Assembly: GCF_027359595.1 (NCBI RefSeq)
Contig: NZ_CP114783.1
Location: 1,488,001-1,552,000, forward strand
DNA: 64,000 bases
Direction: 5' to 3'
From: Prochlorococcus marinus str. MIT 0912
GTDB taxonomy: Bacteria; Cyanobacteriota; Cyanobacteriia; PCC-6307; Cyanobiaceae
A program made the position numbers and the translations under genes. This document shows, one piece after another, positions 8,068 to 16,167 of this stretch. Position 1 is the stretch's first letter. Each line of letters opens with the position of its first letter. Under the pieces are notes generated by a model. The model ran no database searches and had not been told where the DNA came from. It saw nothing but the letters and a program-made list of their open reading frames with translations.

Positions 8068-8726
8068 TGCAATTTTGGGCTAGCACAATGGTTGTCCTGC
8101 CGGTTTTTGTTCAGGCTCCATGGGTTCATGTATTTCCTTTTTCAGCTTTTTTATTTAGTTTCATAATATTTTTTCTTGGTTTTTATCTTCTTAGATTTTG
8201 TAGTGATAGATGGTCCTCTGTCGGTTCGCTAATGGTTGGAGTGAGTTGGAGCTGGTTAGGAGGATGCCTCTTTTGGGGATGGTTAAGAGCTCATCCTGTA
8301 TGGCATTTGCCTGTTGAGTCAATAGCTTTGCCAATAGCAGTTAGCCTTTTAAAGACTCGATGGAAAATTGGAGCAAGTTTCTATTTGGCATCTTTATTAG
8401 GAACCGCTTTTACTGACGTAATGATTGTTTTAACAGGTGTCATGAAGGCTTGGCCTGAAGTTGTTGATGCGCCTTTTTCAGAAGCCTCCCAAATATTGAG
8501 TTTCACAGCGGAAAAATTATTGACACCTTTTTCTTTAATAGCAATTTTGATTGCGGCACTTTTAATAATCTTGATAGCTAATTGGATGAATCAAAAAGCA
8601 AAAAATGAGCCTTTATCTTCTGATGCTTGGCTTGTATCAAGTTCAGCTTTAACAACAACCTTATGGGTTGATGGTTTATTTTTTGCTACGACGTTGATTC
8701 AGCCTCAATTGAGTGGATTGATTTGA
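8067..8726 (+). CDS. DUF3120 integral membrane protein
   Basis: A 219-residue cyanobacterial membrane protein with about five hydrophobic segments. The segment VLPVFVQAPWVHVFPFSAF near the N terminus and the HPVWHLPVESIALP loop are features I associate with the DUF3120 family. The function is unknown. The frame opens at TTG 8067, preceded at 2-3 nt by AAGGA (too close for ideal use); ATG at 8088 is an alternative that shortens the protein by 7 residues. The gene ends 13 nt before nadB on the same strand, so the two are probably co-transcribed. Confidence 0.75.
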   Translation: MQFWASTMVVLPVFVQAPWVHVFPFSAFLFSFIIFFLGFYLLRFCSDRWSSVGSLMVGVSWSWLGGCLFWGWLRAHPVWHLPVESIALPIAVSLLKTRWKIGASFYLASLLGTAFTDVMIVLTGVMKAWPEVVDAPFSEASQILSFTAEKLLTPFSLIAILIAALLIILIANWMNQKAKNEPLSSDAWLVSSSALTTTLWVDGLFFATTLIQPQLSGLI

Positions 8727-8739
8727 ATACTAATATTTT

Positions 8740-10440
8740 ATGAAATTAAATAATGGATTTAATAAAAATGATATTTACTCAACTAATTGGGATGTAGTTG
8801 TTATTGGAGCAGGTGCTGCGGGCTTAATGACTTCTCTTGAATTACCATCAAATTTGAAAATCTTACTGTTAAATCGCAATACTAGTAAGCGCTCTTCAAG
8901 TAGATGGGCACAAGGAGGAATGGCTGCTGTTACGAGGATCGAAGATAGCGAGGATATTCATGCTCTAGACACCATTAAAGCGGGCGCTGGTCTTTGTGAT
9001 CCCGAAGCAGTTCAAATGTTTGTTGAGAGTGCTCCGAGATTAGTAGATAGACTTTTGAAACTAGGAATGGAATTTGATAGAACCTCTGGAAAATTATCTA
9101 CAACTCTTGAGGCTGCTCATACTCATAGAAGAGTACTTCATGTCAAAGATAGAACTGGAAAGGCATTGGTTGATGTTCTTAATGAGCAAGTTGAACAAAG
9201 AGCAAATGTTTTGCATCAAAGAGGAATAAGAGTTACACAGATTTGGGTTGAGAGAGGAAGATGTTTAGGGGTCCAAGTTCTAGATGGACCAGCTTTACGT
9301 TGGATCAAATCCAAGGCAGTTGTTTTAGCTACTGGTGGTGGTGGGCATTTATTTGCCAATACAACAAATCCAACCCAAGCAGCCGGCGAGGGAATTGCTT
9401 TGGCATGGAGGGCTGGAGCTCTAATAGAGGATCTCGAATTTTTTCAGTTTCATCCGACTGCTCTGAAATTGGATGATGCGCCCTCGTTTTTAATTTCTGA
9501 AGCTTTAAGAGGGGAGGGCGCAGTTTTAGTCGATTCTCTGGGTGAGAGCCCTGTCCATCATCTTGAAGGGAAAGATCTTGCATCAAGGGATCAAGTCAGC
9601 AGGGCATTGTTTAAAGCTATGCGAAAGCAAAAAGTTGATCATATTGGTCTCGATGTCAAATCTATTAATGTTGAGGATATGGAAGCGCGCTTCCCTTCCA
9701 TTTTTCAGAGGTGTAGAGAGCTTGGCTTAGACCCTTTGAAAGAAGTCATTCCCGTTGCTCCATCTGCTCATTATTGGATGGGTGGTGTCGCTACAAACTT
9801 GAAGGCAAAAACTAATATTGAAGGACTGTTTGCGATAGGTGAGGTGGCATGTACAGGACTACATGGTGCAAATAGGCTTGCAAGCAATTCATTAATGGAA
9901 TGTTTGGTTTTTGCAAATCAGATGAGAAATATTGAATTAAATGATTTTGAAACTCCATTAATATCAATAAGTAATTCAAGTTTTAAGAAAGAGAACCTTC
10001 GCTTTTCTAGAAATGATGGACCTAAGTATTTAACCAATGAAATCGAAAAACTTAGACGATTATGTTGGCGAGAAGCTGGAGTGGATCGATCGCAAAAAGG
10101 AATGTGTGCAGCTCTTGCAAAAGTTAAACGAGATCATGAAAATCTCTTAAACGAGCCTTTATTAAATTTAGTTTTTTCTCAGTCAAAAGATGAAATCAAT
10201 GGATTTGATGAAATTGCTAGGAGAGATCTTAACTTGCTTCTCGATTTAAGTAATCGACAACAGTCGAGTTCGCTTATGTTGGAGGCTTGTTTATTTCGTA
10301 AAGAGAGTAGAGGAGGTCACTTTAGAGACGATTACCCTACTTCAGTTCCTTTTTGGCAATGTCATACCCGTCAAGTAAAAGGAAAGGATATTCATACAAG
10401 ACCGGTTAGCGAGATTACTGTTGGGTCTAAAAATCATTAA
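8740..10440 (+). CDS. nadB: L-aspartate oxidase
   Basis: A flavoprotein that oxidises L-aspartate to iminoaspartate, the first step of de novo NAD synthesis; quinolinate synthase NadA acts next but is not in the window. The 566 residues carry the N-terminal FAD dinucleotide fold VVVIGAGAAGLMTSLEL, the SSRWAQGGMAAV segment, the FHPTAL active-site region and the C-terminal KESRGGHFRDDYP Arg motif of the succinate dehydrogenase/fumarate reductase superfamily. The length is typical. Its last 14 nt overlap the convergent VKOR gene. Confidence 0.95.
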   Translation: MKLNNGFNKNDIYSTNWDVVVIGAGAAGLMTSLELPSNLKILLLNRNTSKRSSSRWAQGGMAAVTRIEDSEDIHALDTIKAGAGLCDPEAVQMFVESAPRLVDRLLKLGMEFDRTSGKLSTTLEAAHTHRRVLHVKDRTGKALVDVLNEQVEQRANVLHQRGIRVTQIWVERGRCLGVQVLDGPALRWIKSKAVVLATGGGGHLFANTTNPTQAAGEGIALAWRAGALIEDLEFFQFHPTALKLDDAPSFLISEALRGEGAVLVDSLGESPVHHLEGKDLASRDQVSRALFKAMRKQKVDHIGLDVKSINVEDMEARFPSIFQRCRELGLDPLKEVIPVAPSAHYWMGGVATNLKAKTNIEGLFAIGEVACTGLHGANRLASNSLMECLVFANQMRNIELNDFETPLISISNSSFKKENLRFSRNDGPKYLTNEIEKLRRLCWREAGVDRSQKGMCAALAKVKRDHENLLNEPLLNLVFSQSKDEINGFDEIARRDLNLLLDLSNRQQSSSLMLEACLFRKESRGGHFRDDYPTSVPFWQCHTRQVKGKDIHTRPVSEITVGSKNH

Positions 10441-11368
10441 TGTTATTGTAATTACTTAGTTCGGCTAATTCTTTTAGGCTTTTCACACCCGAATCAATTG
10501 AGCCATTGATTTCCCAAGAGGGGAAACCAGTTATACCTTTCGCTTCGCAAAGTTCTCTTTGATTATTAAACCCATCTTTTGCACATTCAACTAAATTTAA
10601 TTTTTTTGCAGCTTCTTTACCGAACATTTCTTTTTGATCATGGCAATGTGGACACCAATAGGCGTTATACATGACTGCTCCTTCTTTTGTGAGATGTTCA
10701 GCGAGTTTTATTTTTTCGGGAGAACTTATCGCGATTACCGCAGGTGGAATACCTTGGATATTGTTTGAAATTTCCTTGGTAGATGGATCAACTGATGATG
10801 ACCAAATTAGCCCTGCTAAAAGAACTGCTACTGACACAATAAAACCTCTGAAGAATAACTTTCCATAATCCTCCCATCCGCCTCCAAACACATTTAATAG
10901 TAGAAGTGAAACTGATATAAGACAAGAAAGAAGACAGAAAAAACAGAAAGCTTTAATTTTAAATATCATAATTGAGATTAAAATTAAGCTAAAAATAAAA
11001 GTCGATGTAGATATATAAAAAGATCCCCACCATGTGACTTTTGAGACACTATTTTTTTGGTTTTTTAGAATAGGTATTAACGGAAATATTGCCATTAACA
11101 ATATTAAAAAATAACTTATTAAACCTATGAAAGATAATGGAATAGAGTAATTATTTGTTTGAATCAAAGTCCCCCAAGGGCTATTTAAAACTTTATCGCA
11201 TCCTCCTAATCCACCTGGACAGTTTAAATTTCCTATTAATCCCCATTTATTCAATGTTATTGATCCTGTATCAATAACTCCTACGGTTGATAATATAGCT
11301 ATACCAACTCTCGCCCATTTCGAACCAAGATCTAGGCGTCGTCGACTTTTTAATCTTGAAGATCCCAT
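10427..11368 (-). CDS. VKOR-thioredoxin fusion, disulfide-bond formation protein
   Basis: A 313-residue fusion of a vitamin K epoxide reductase-like membrane domain with a C-terminal thioredoxin-like domain. The VKOR part has four to five helices, the loop Cys pair C50/C57 (LNCPGGLGGC) and the quinone-side pair CFFC at C142/C145. The Trx part has YWCPHC at C239/C242 and a cis-Pro loop (GFPSW), plus C262 and C274. Cyanobacterial and plant homologues (LTO1 type) oxidise lumenal or periplasmic thiols and pass electrons to quinone. This makes it the likely sole disulfide-generating system for thylakoid lumen proteins. It is convergent with nadB, overlapping by 14 nt. Confidence 0.92.
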   Translation of the reverse strand: MGSSRLKSRRRLDLGSKWARVGIAILSTVGVIDTGSITLNKWGLIGNLNCPGGLGGCDKVLNSPWGTLIQTNNYSIPLSFIGLISYFLILLMAIFPLIPILKNQKNSVSKVTWWGSFYISTSTFIFSLILISIMIFKIKAFCFFCLLSCLISVSLLLLNVFGGGWEDYGKLFFRGFIVSVAVLLAGLIWSSSVDPSTKEISNNIQGIPPAVIAISSPEKIKLAEHLTKEGAVMYNAYWCPHCHDQKEMFGKEAAKKLNLVECAKDGFNNQRELCEAKGITGFPSWEINGSIDSGVKSLKELAELSNYNNINDF

Positions 11369-11549
11369 GCAAGTTTATTATGAATAAATAAATTTATTTA
11401 CAATTCTAAAGAATAATTCATTTAAAGGCTGAATAATCTAAATCATTTTCAATGTTCTTTATATTTTAAAAACCGTTTAAAGATTTGATTGGGTATTAAA
11501 TATAGACCTCTTTAACTAATCTATTACTAATTAAGAGCGATTTATTGAT

Positions 11550-11642
11550 TCAGATTAATTTAATAGCTTTCAGTGCTTTTTGAATCAAGAATGCTGCAGA
11601 AAGGCCTGCGCCAACAAAAACTAAGTAAAATAGAATTCCCAT
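11550..11642 (-). CDS. petL: PetL-like cytochrome b6f small subunit, 30 aa
   Basis: ATG at 11642 to TGA at 11550-11552 encodes 30 residues: one hydrophobic helix (ILFYLVFVGAGLSAAFLI) ending in KALKAIKLI. The Ile-Lys-Leu-Ile C terminus and the length fit the PetL subunit of cytochrome b6f, which ends in similar IKLI/IRLI sequences in other cyanobacteria and plastids. PetL stabilises the dimeric complex in the thylakoid membrane. The frame is isolated in a 337-nt gap between two larger minus-strand genes, which supports a real small gene. The identification rests on size, hydrophobicity and tail only. Confidence 0.65.
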   Translation of the reverse strand: MGILFYLVFVGAGLSAAFLIQKALKAIKLI

Positions 11643-11705
11643 TTGATTTAAATTTCTCAATTAATAATAGAACATAAGTGGTTTACCTTTTGAATTTATT
11701 AATTT

Positions 11706-12107
11706 TTAATCTTGAATATATTGTTTCCCAGTTATCAGGCATTGCTCTGCTCGTTGTAATTCACGACCAATATAAATTGCATGATCTAAATGACTGATGG
11801 GGAATGGACCATGACCCTCGGAGATTTGAATACCTACTTGCTTGGCACTCTTCCCTTTGAAAATATTGCTTGGTTGATTTCTACTTTTTGTTTTACAACC
11901 AATTGTTTCACCCGACTCTGGATCAATAGCGCGACCTTTTTGATCAATATCATTTAAGTAATGTTCAAGTATTAACTCATTCGTTGTTGGTTCGATTTTT
12001 ATTAAGAAATAACCTTTTGGGTCAAGCTTTATTTGTCGCTTGGATAATTTATCGTCTAAAAGCTTGATTGAGTTAATTAAGTCTTCTTGAGGATCTAGAT
12101 TTTTCAT
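11706..12107 (-). CDS. DUF4346-like conserved cyanobacterial protein
   Basis: A 133-residue soluble protein. An N-terminal helical part (residues 1-30) precedes a domain with KLDPKGYFLIKIEP and a conserved-looking centre (DPESGETIGC). A His-rich stretch, SHLDHAIYIGRELQRAE, lies near the C terminus. The shape matches DUF4346, found alone or fused to other domains in cyanobacteria; the function is unknown. I assign the family from memory. It lies 81 nt downstream of the single-helix membrane protein gene on the same strand. Confidence 0.6.
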   Translation of the reverse strand: MKNLDPQEDLINSIKLLDDKLSKRQIKLDPKGYFLIKIEPTTNELILEHYLNDIDQKGRAIDPESGETIGCKTKSRNQPSNIFKGKSAKQVGIQISEGHGPFPISHLDHAIYIGRELQRAEQCLITGKQYIQD

Positions 12108-12188
12108 TTCTTTAATTTACAAATTAGAAGGAAGATTCACAAGTCATCTGTTCTTTTATTATTAAATTTTTAGCTTTTTCTTCAAAAT

Positions 12189-12455
12189 TTATCCTGCAAT
12201 AAAGCTTTTTAAGATTAAAAATATAAGTAGGTTTACAAAAATAAAAGATAAATAAACAATACCTGGGTTTTTCAGTCCTGCTGGTGCTGTTAGTTCATAG
12301 CCAAAAAGATTAATAACACCTTGAGTCCCTTTATCTTTATAACTAAAAATCCCTTTAGCAAAGAAAGGTTTTTCTTCACTAGAATTAACTTTATCTTTTT
12401 CGGTGGAAAGCGATTTATCTTTCTCAGGAGAATCTAGTAAATTGTTGTCTGTCAT
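12189..12455 (-). CDS. Single-helix membrane protein, unknown
   Basis: An 88-residue protein with a charged, Ser/Lys/Glu-rich N-terminal half (about 45 residues, probably disordered). A VINLFGYELTAPAGLKNPG segment is followed by one C-terminal transmembrane helix (IVYLSFIFVNLLIFLILKSF). It lacks the ExxNxRxAM motif, so it is not an HLIP. The topology suggests a thylakoid or plasma membrane accessory protein with a cytoplasmic tail. It lies 31 nt after the FemAB/GNAT-like gene and may belong to the minus-strand run that starts at 15301. No function can be given. Confidence 0.65.
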   Translation of the reverse strand: MTDNNLLDSPEKDKSLSTEKDKVNSSEEKPFFAKGIFSYKDKGTQGVINLFGYELTAPAGLKNPGIVYLSFIFVNLLIFLILKSFIAG

Positions 12456-12486
12456 TTAGATTAAGTCTTTAATTTGTCTGAAGTTA

Positions 12487-13668
12487 CTATGTATTTGATA
12501 GTTTTGGCTCTTCAGTCTTGAAAGGTACTTCATTATTTGTAGCGTTTATTTGATCAATCATTAACTTATTTGCTTTTGGGAGCCATTCTCTTATTAATGA
12601 GTCCATATCTAAGTTGTACCATCTATAAAGACTTGAATTGGGTTTAGCGGTAAAACCTCTTCGTTTTTTATGACTCCCGCCCGCTCCAGGATCAAAATAT
12701 TTTATTTGATTTTCTATTGCCCACTCAATCGGGGAGTAATAACAAGCTTCAAAATGTAAATTATCTATATTTTTTTCTGAACCCCAATATCTTCCCCAAA
12801 GCATATTTTCATTTTTTACACATAATGACATTCCAATAGTTTTATCAATTTTTTCTTCTTTTGCTTCAAATAAAACAATATTTTCTTTGAGTTCTGTTGA
12901 TGTAAGTTCAGTAAAAAATGATTCAGTGAGGTATTTACTACCCCATACTCCCCATCTTGAACAATGAAGCTCATAAAAATAATGCATTTTTTTTAAATTC
13001 ATTACATTTATTTTTGATCCACTAAGAGGTTCAACTTTTACTCCACATTTATTTATGCTTTCTCTTTCTCTCTTAATATTTCTTCGTTGATTAGAATTAA
13101 ATTTTTTTAAAAAATCAGAAAAACTTTTTTCGTCATTCAATGTCAATAAACTTTGTTGGTTGACCCACTTAGCGCAATTTAGAGATTCAGCTATTTTCAT
13201 CCATTTAGGATCTACATATAAAAAATTACAACTTAGAATACTATTTTGTCTGGCAAAATTATCAATTTCAGAGATTAATACCTTCGTGAGCTCTGTATGA
13301 TTAACTCCGTCTGCAAAAAGAAAGCGATAACCCTCTATTGGACTTAATGGACTCATTCCTATTAGTTTTGGATAATATTGAAGACCCATGTCTTTAGCTA
13401 GTTGAACAAAGGCATTATCAAAAATAAATTCTCCATAACTATGAGACTTCAGATATAGGGGTGCACAAGCAATTAAATTTTTTCCACTCCACGCAGAGAG
13501 AAATAATGGTTGCCATCCATATTTTTTACTAACACTTTTTGATCTTTCTAATGCATTTAACCAATCCCACTTATAAAAAGGAGTTGAATTTTCTTTTAAG
13601 AAATTATTCCAAATAATTTTAGGAATTTCTTGGACTGATGTATGCCATCTGATTTTGATATTGTTCAT
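12487..13668 (-). CDS. FemAB/GNAT-like N-acyltransferase (DUF482 type)
   Basis: A 393-residue protein of the COG3146/DUF482 group, a FemAB-like double-GNAT fold. Family-typical pieces are FYKWDWLNALERS near the N terminus, a central NQRRNIKRERESI, and a late DPGAGGSHKKRRGFTAKPNSS loop. Members are predicted peptidyl or amino-acyl transferases; no substrate has been firmly set for the cyanobacterial ones. Co-directional genes lie close on both sides (22 nt upstream, 31 nt downstream), but their functions do not suggest one pathway. The start ATG at 13668 is the natural one. Confidence 0.8.
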   Translation of the reverse strand: MNNIKIRWHTSVQEIPKIIWNNFLKENSTPFYKWDWLNALERSKSVSKKYGWQPLFLSAWSGKNLIACAPLYLKSHSYGEFIFDNAFVQLAKDMGLQYYPKLIGMSPLSPIEGYRFLFADGVNHTELTKVLISEIDNFARQNSILSCNFLYVDPKWMKIAESLNCAKWVNQQSLLTLNDEKSFSDFLKKFNSNQRRNIKRERESINKCGVKVEPLSGSKINVMNLKKMHYFYELHCSRWGVWGSKYLTESFFTELTSTELKENIVLFEAKEEKIDKTIGMSLCVKNENMLWGRYWGSEKNIDNLHFEACYYSPIEWAIENQIKYFDPGAGGSHKKRRGFTAKPNSSLYRWYNLDMDSLIREWLPKANKLMIDQINATNNEVPFKTEEPKLSNT

Positions 13669-13690
13669 TTATTTGATACTTAACTTATAT

Positions 13691-14374
13691 TCAGGATAAA
13701 TTATTTCTAAAATATCTGATAAGTAATTCATTATTACCAAGCTTTTTACTTTCTTTTAGAATCCAGTTATTTTTTTTATTCATGATTGTATTTAAGTTTC
13801 TTAATTCAGATGAAACCCAGCAGTAACCTCCTCCTAAAAGATCAGGGGTAATAGTAATTTGTAATTCATCTATTAGATCCTCTAAAAGAAACGCTGAAAT
13901 AAGATTTGCGCCTCCTAGTAATACAACTTTTGCAATACCTTTCTTATATAAATCATCAAGAGAATCACGCCAAGTGTGTTTTAAATTTATTTTTTCATCG
14001 AATCCATTAGGAAGCGTAATCTCATTTCTCTTATCTTGACATTTCTTTTGGATTAACCATTTTTGAAGAGGTTGTCTAAAAAAAAGCCAATTAGCTGGAA
14101 AATCTATTTGGTTGCTTGCTATAAGAGCAATTGGCTGTTCATTCTTTCCTTCTAAAGTTCTTTGTTTTAATAAGTTTTTATTTTTAATGACGCAAATTGA
14201 TTGATGATCTCTCAGCGTTTGCCCTCCCATTAAAATCCCATCTGACCAAGCAAGTGATTCTTCTAGGACTAAACGATCACCAGACTGACCTAATTGTGTT
14301 TTACCTCCTTCTGGATATGCGATACGTCCATCAATACTAGAAGCTAAAACTAATTTAACCCATTTTTCTTTCAA
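13691..14374 (-). CDS. RibD C-terminal/DHFR-fold reductase
   Basis: A 227-residue protein equal to the reductase half of RibD, without the deaminase half. Motifs are LASSIDGRIAYPEG at the N terminus, the SDGILMGGQTLRDH nucleotide-binding part, and VVLLGGANLISAFL followed by DELQITITPDLLGGG. Such stand-alone proteins reduce the ribosyl chain of pyrimidine intermediates or reduce pterins using NADPH. The start codon abuts the stop of the tandem PTPS gene (14374/14375), implying co-translation and a possible shared pterin pathway. Whether it is a riboflavin or a pterin reductase cannot be decided from the sequence. Confidence 0.82.
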   Translation of the reverse strand: MKEKWVKLVLASSIDGRIAYPEGGKTQLGQSGDRLVLEESLAWSDGILMGGQTLRDHQSICVIKNKNLLKQRTLEGKNEQPIALIASNQIDFPANWLFFRQPLQKWLIQKKCQDKRNEITLPNGFDEKINLKHTWRDSLDDLYKKGIAKVVLLGGANLISAFLLEDLIDELQITITPDLLGGGYCWVSSELRNLNTIMNKKNNWILKESKKLGNNELLIRYFRNNLS

Positions 14375-15301
14375 TTATCTCAGCAAACCAACCTGATTTT
14401 GTGAGTCTTTAGTATCGATTTTTGATTCAGGTACTGTTGCATAAACTTCAGCTGCGTTATTTGGACTCTCTTGCAGTTTTATCTTATATAAATTTGCCCC
14501 AATCGCATTAATTGGCTTAGTTAATTTATCTGAAATATGTAATGCAATATTTTCAGCTGTTGGTACACAATTTGCAAAATAAGGAATATCTTTGTTTAAA
14601 AAGGTATGATCAAAAGGCTCTACAACCAAATCATTAATTAAACTATTTAATGCTGATAAATCACATATCATTCCGGTTCTAGGATTAATCTTTCCTTTGA
14701 CAGTTATATCTACTAAATAATTGTGACCATGTCCATTAGGTCTAGCACATTTTCCGAATATTTTTTCGTTTTCGGTTTGAGGTAGGTCTTCTCTAGCTAA
14801 GCGATGAGCAGCTGAAAAGTGGGTTTGAACTGTTAAATAAGCATCCATAGCATTTCCTTGATAGTCAGCCCAAAGTTTTGGGTTTTCGTAAAGACGAAGA
14901 GATTTTAGGGGTAAGTGAGATTTAAGGCGCTCCCATATAATACGAACTAAACTTTCAGTTGTGGGAAGGCAACCTTCGGGTTTAGAAAGGTCAAACTCTG
15001 GCCATGTTTCATTTAAAAAACGAAAGTCAAGCTGACTTGTTACTTCGTTTTTTATGGCATGTTTTACATCTGAAAGGTTTAAGACCATTCCATATTTATT
15101 GAGTTCTCCTTCCATGGTTACGATTAACTCGTAATTATGTCCGTGACCAGGAGCTATTGAGCATGGGCCAAACAAGGCTGAATTATCATCATCAGATAAT
15201 TCAGGAAGTCTATAAAGGTGGCTTGCGCTAAAGCAGGCTCGCCTTGTGATTACACAGCTTCTCCCTTCTCCGTGGGAAAAATTGGATGTGATTTCTTCCA
15301 T
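14375..15301 (-). CDS. Tandem 6-pyruvoyl-tetrahydropterin synthase/QueD-like protein
   Basis: A 308-residue protein with two PTPS/QueD domains. Domain 2 (about 155-290) keeps the full set: zinc ligands H166, H191 and H193 (NGHGHNY), C185, the D231-H232 pair (FDHTFLN) and E278. Domain 1 (about 15-145) keeps H28, C47, H53 and H55 but has LDFRFLN, so the catalytic His after D92 is Phe93. Single-domain relatives convert dihydroneopterin triphosphate to pyruvoyl- or carboxy-tetrahydropterin (biopterin or queuosine routes). The direct link to a RibD-like reductase favours a pterin role. Domain 1 may be structural. Confidence 0.85.
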   Translation of the reverse strand: MEEITSNFSHGEGRSCVITRRACFSASHLYRLPELSDDDNSALFGPCSIAPGHGHNYELIVTMEGELNKYGMVLNLSDVKHAIKNEVTSQLDFRFLNETWPEFDLSKPEGCLPTTESLVRIIWERLKSHLPLKSLRLYENPKLWADYQGNAMDAYLTVQTHFSAAHRLAREDLPQTENEKIFGKCARPNGHGHNYLVDITVKGKINPRTGMICDLSALNSLINDLVVEPFDHTFLNKDIPYFANCVPTAENIALHISDKLTKPINAIGANLYKIKLQESPNNAAEVYATVPESKIDTKDSQNQVGLLR

Positions 15302-15353
15302 AAATTTTTCACATCAAAACACATCTTAATAACTTTTAGTTACTTCTGTCTTT

Positions 15354-15950
15354 ATGGCTGTCCAATCAACCCCTAAAACTCTTAAAGAAAAGTTAGGTGG
15401 TCGAAATATATTTTTGATAGGAATGATGGGTTCTGGCAAAAGTCAAACGGGACCAGTTTTAGCCAAAATGATCAATTATGCTTTTGTTGATACTGATGAT
15501 GTTATTGAAAAAGCTTCTAAGCAGTCTATTTCTTCTATTTTTGAAAAAGATGGAGAAAAAGTCTTTAGGGATGTTGAAAAACAAGTTTTAAAAGAAATTA
15601 GTCAACATCATTCTCTTGTAATTGCTACTGGAGGTGGTTTAGTAACCTTGTCTGAAAACTGGGGCATTCTTCATCAAGGAATAGTTATTTGGTTAGATCT
15701 TGATTTGAAACGTTCCATTCAACGATTAGAAAGTGATAAAAAGAAACGCCCTTTATTACGTGGGGATGATTTAGCTGAGACTTTTAGTCAGATTTATGAA
15801 AGTAGAAAACCAATATATTTAGAGTCAGATTTGAGAATAGCAGTTGAGGATCAATCTTCATATGAGGTTGCAACTATGATTGTTGAACATTTGCCAAGCA
15901 TCCTTATTGACCCGGAGACTCAAGCCGAACGGCGTACCACTGAATTGTAA
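15354..15950 (+). CDS. aroK: Shikimate kinase
   Basis: Phosphorylates shikimate with ATP, step five of the chorismate pathway. The 198 residues show the P-loop GMMGSGKS (23-30), the shikimate-binding DTDD (47-50) after YAFV, the central ATGGGLV glycine motif and a KKRPLLRG lid region. The length is normal, with about 15 extra residues at the N terminus. The last 47 nt overlap the convergent CRR7-like gene, so both 3' ends are coding on both strands. No other aro gene is nearby. Confidence 0.95.
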   Translation: MAVQSTPKTLKEKLGGRNIFLIGMMGSGKSQTGPVLAKMINYAFVDTDDVIEKASKQSISSIFEKDGEKVFRDVEKQVLKEISQHHSLVIATGGGLVTLSENWGILHQGIVIWLDLDLKRSIQRLESDKKKRPLLRGDDLAETFSQIYESRKPIYLESDLRIAVEDQSSYEVATMIVEHLPSILIDPETQAERRTTEL

Positions 15951-16167
15951 AACCTGTTTTGATTTCAAGGTCGCAGGCTGTATCAAGCAAATGTTGAGCA
16001 GCTTCTGCTATTGAGGACTTGCATGCAAGATCTAATGGTAATGAATCGAATTTATTTAACCAAGATTGAAGCCATGAAAGAGTTTGTTCTTTATCTAGGA
16101 ATTGTTCACTTTCGCCAGGAACCAATACAACATAATTATCCATTTCTCTAATTAGCGGATCAGACAT
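15904..16167 (-). CDS. CRR7-like NDH-1 assembly/stability protein
   Basis: An 87-residue soluble protein. The pattern DNYVVLVPGESEQFL near the start and ending TACDLEIKTGFTIQWYAVRLE matches what I recall of the chlororespiratory reduction 7 (CRR7) family, needed for subcomplex A of the chloroplast NDH complex. The rest is helical (SWLQSWLNKF...AEAAQHLLDTA). It is convergent with aroK (47-nt overlap). Its ATG shares the CATG at 16165-16168 with the divergent ATG of the lumenal protein gene. Several other NDH-1 genes in the window make the role plausible. Confidence 0.7.
   Translation of the reverse strand: MSDPLIREMDNYVVLVPGESEQFLDKEQTLSWLQSWLNKFDSLPLDLACKSSIAEAAQHLLDTACDLEIKTGFTIQWYAVRLESPGQ

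Noticed and set aside
9329-9586. 85-residue minus-strand ORF inside nadB
   Set aside because: Antisense shadow in a conserved flavoprotein gene with no family resemblance.
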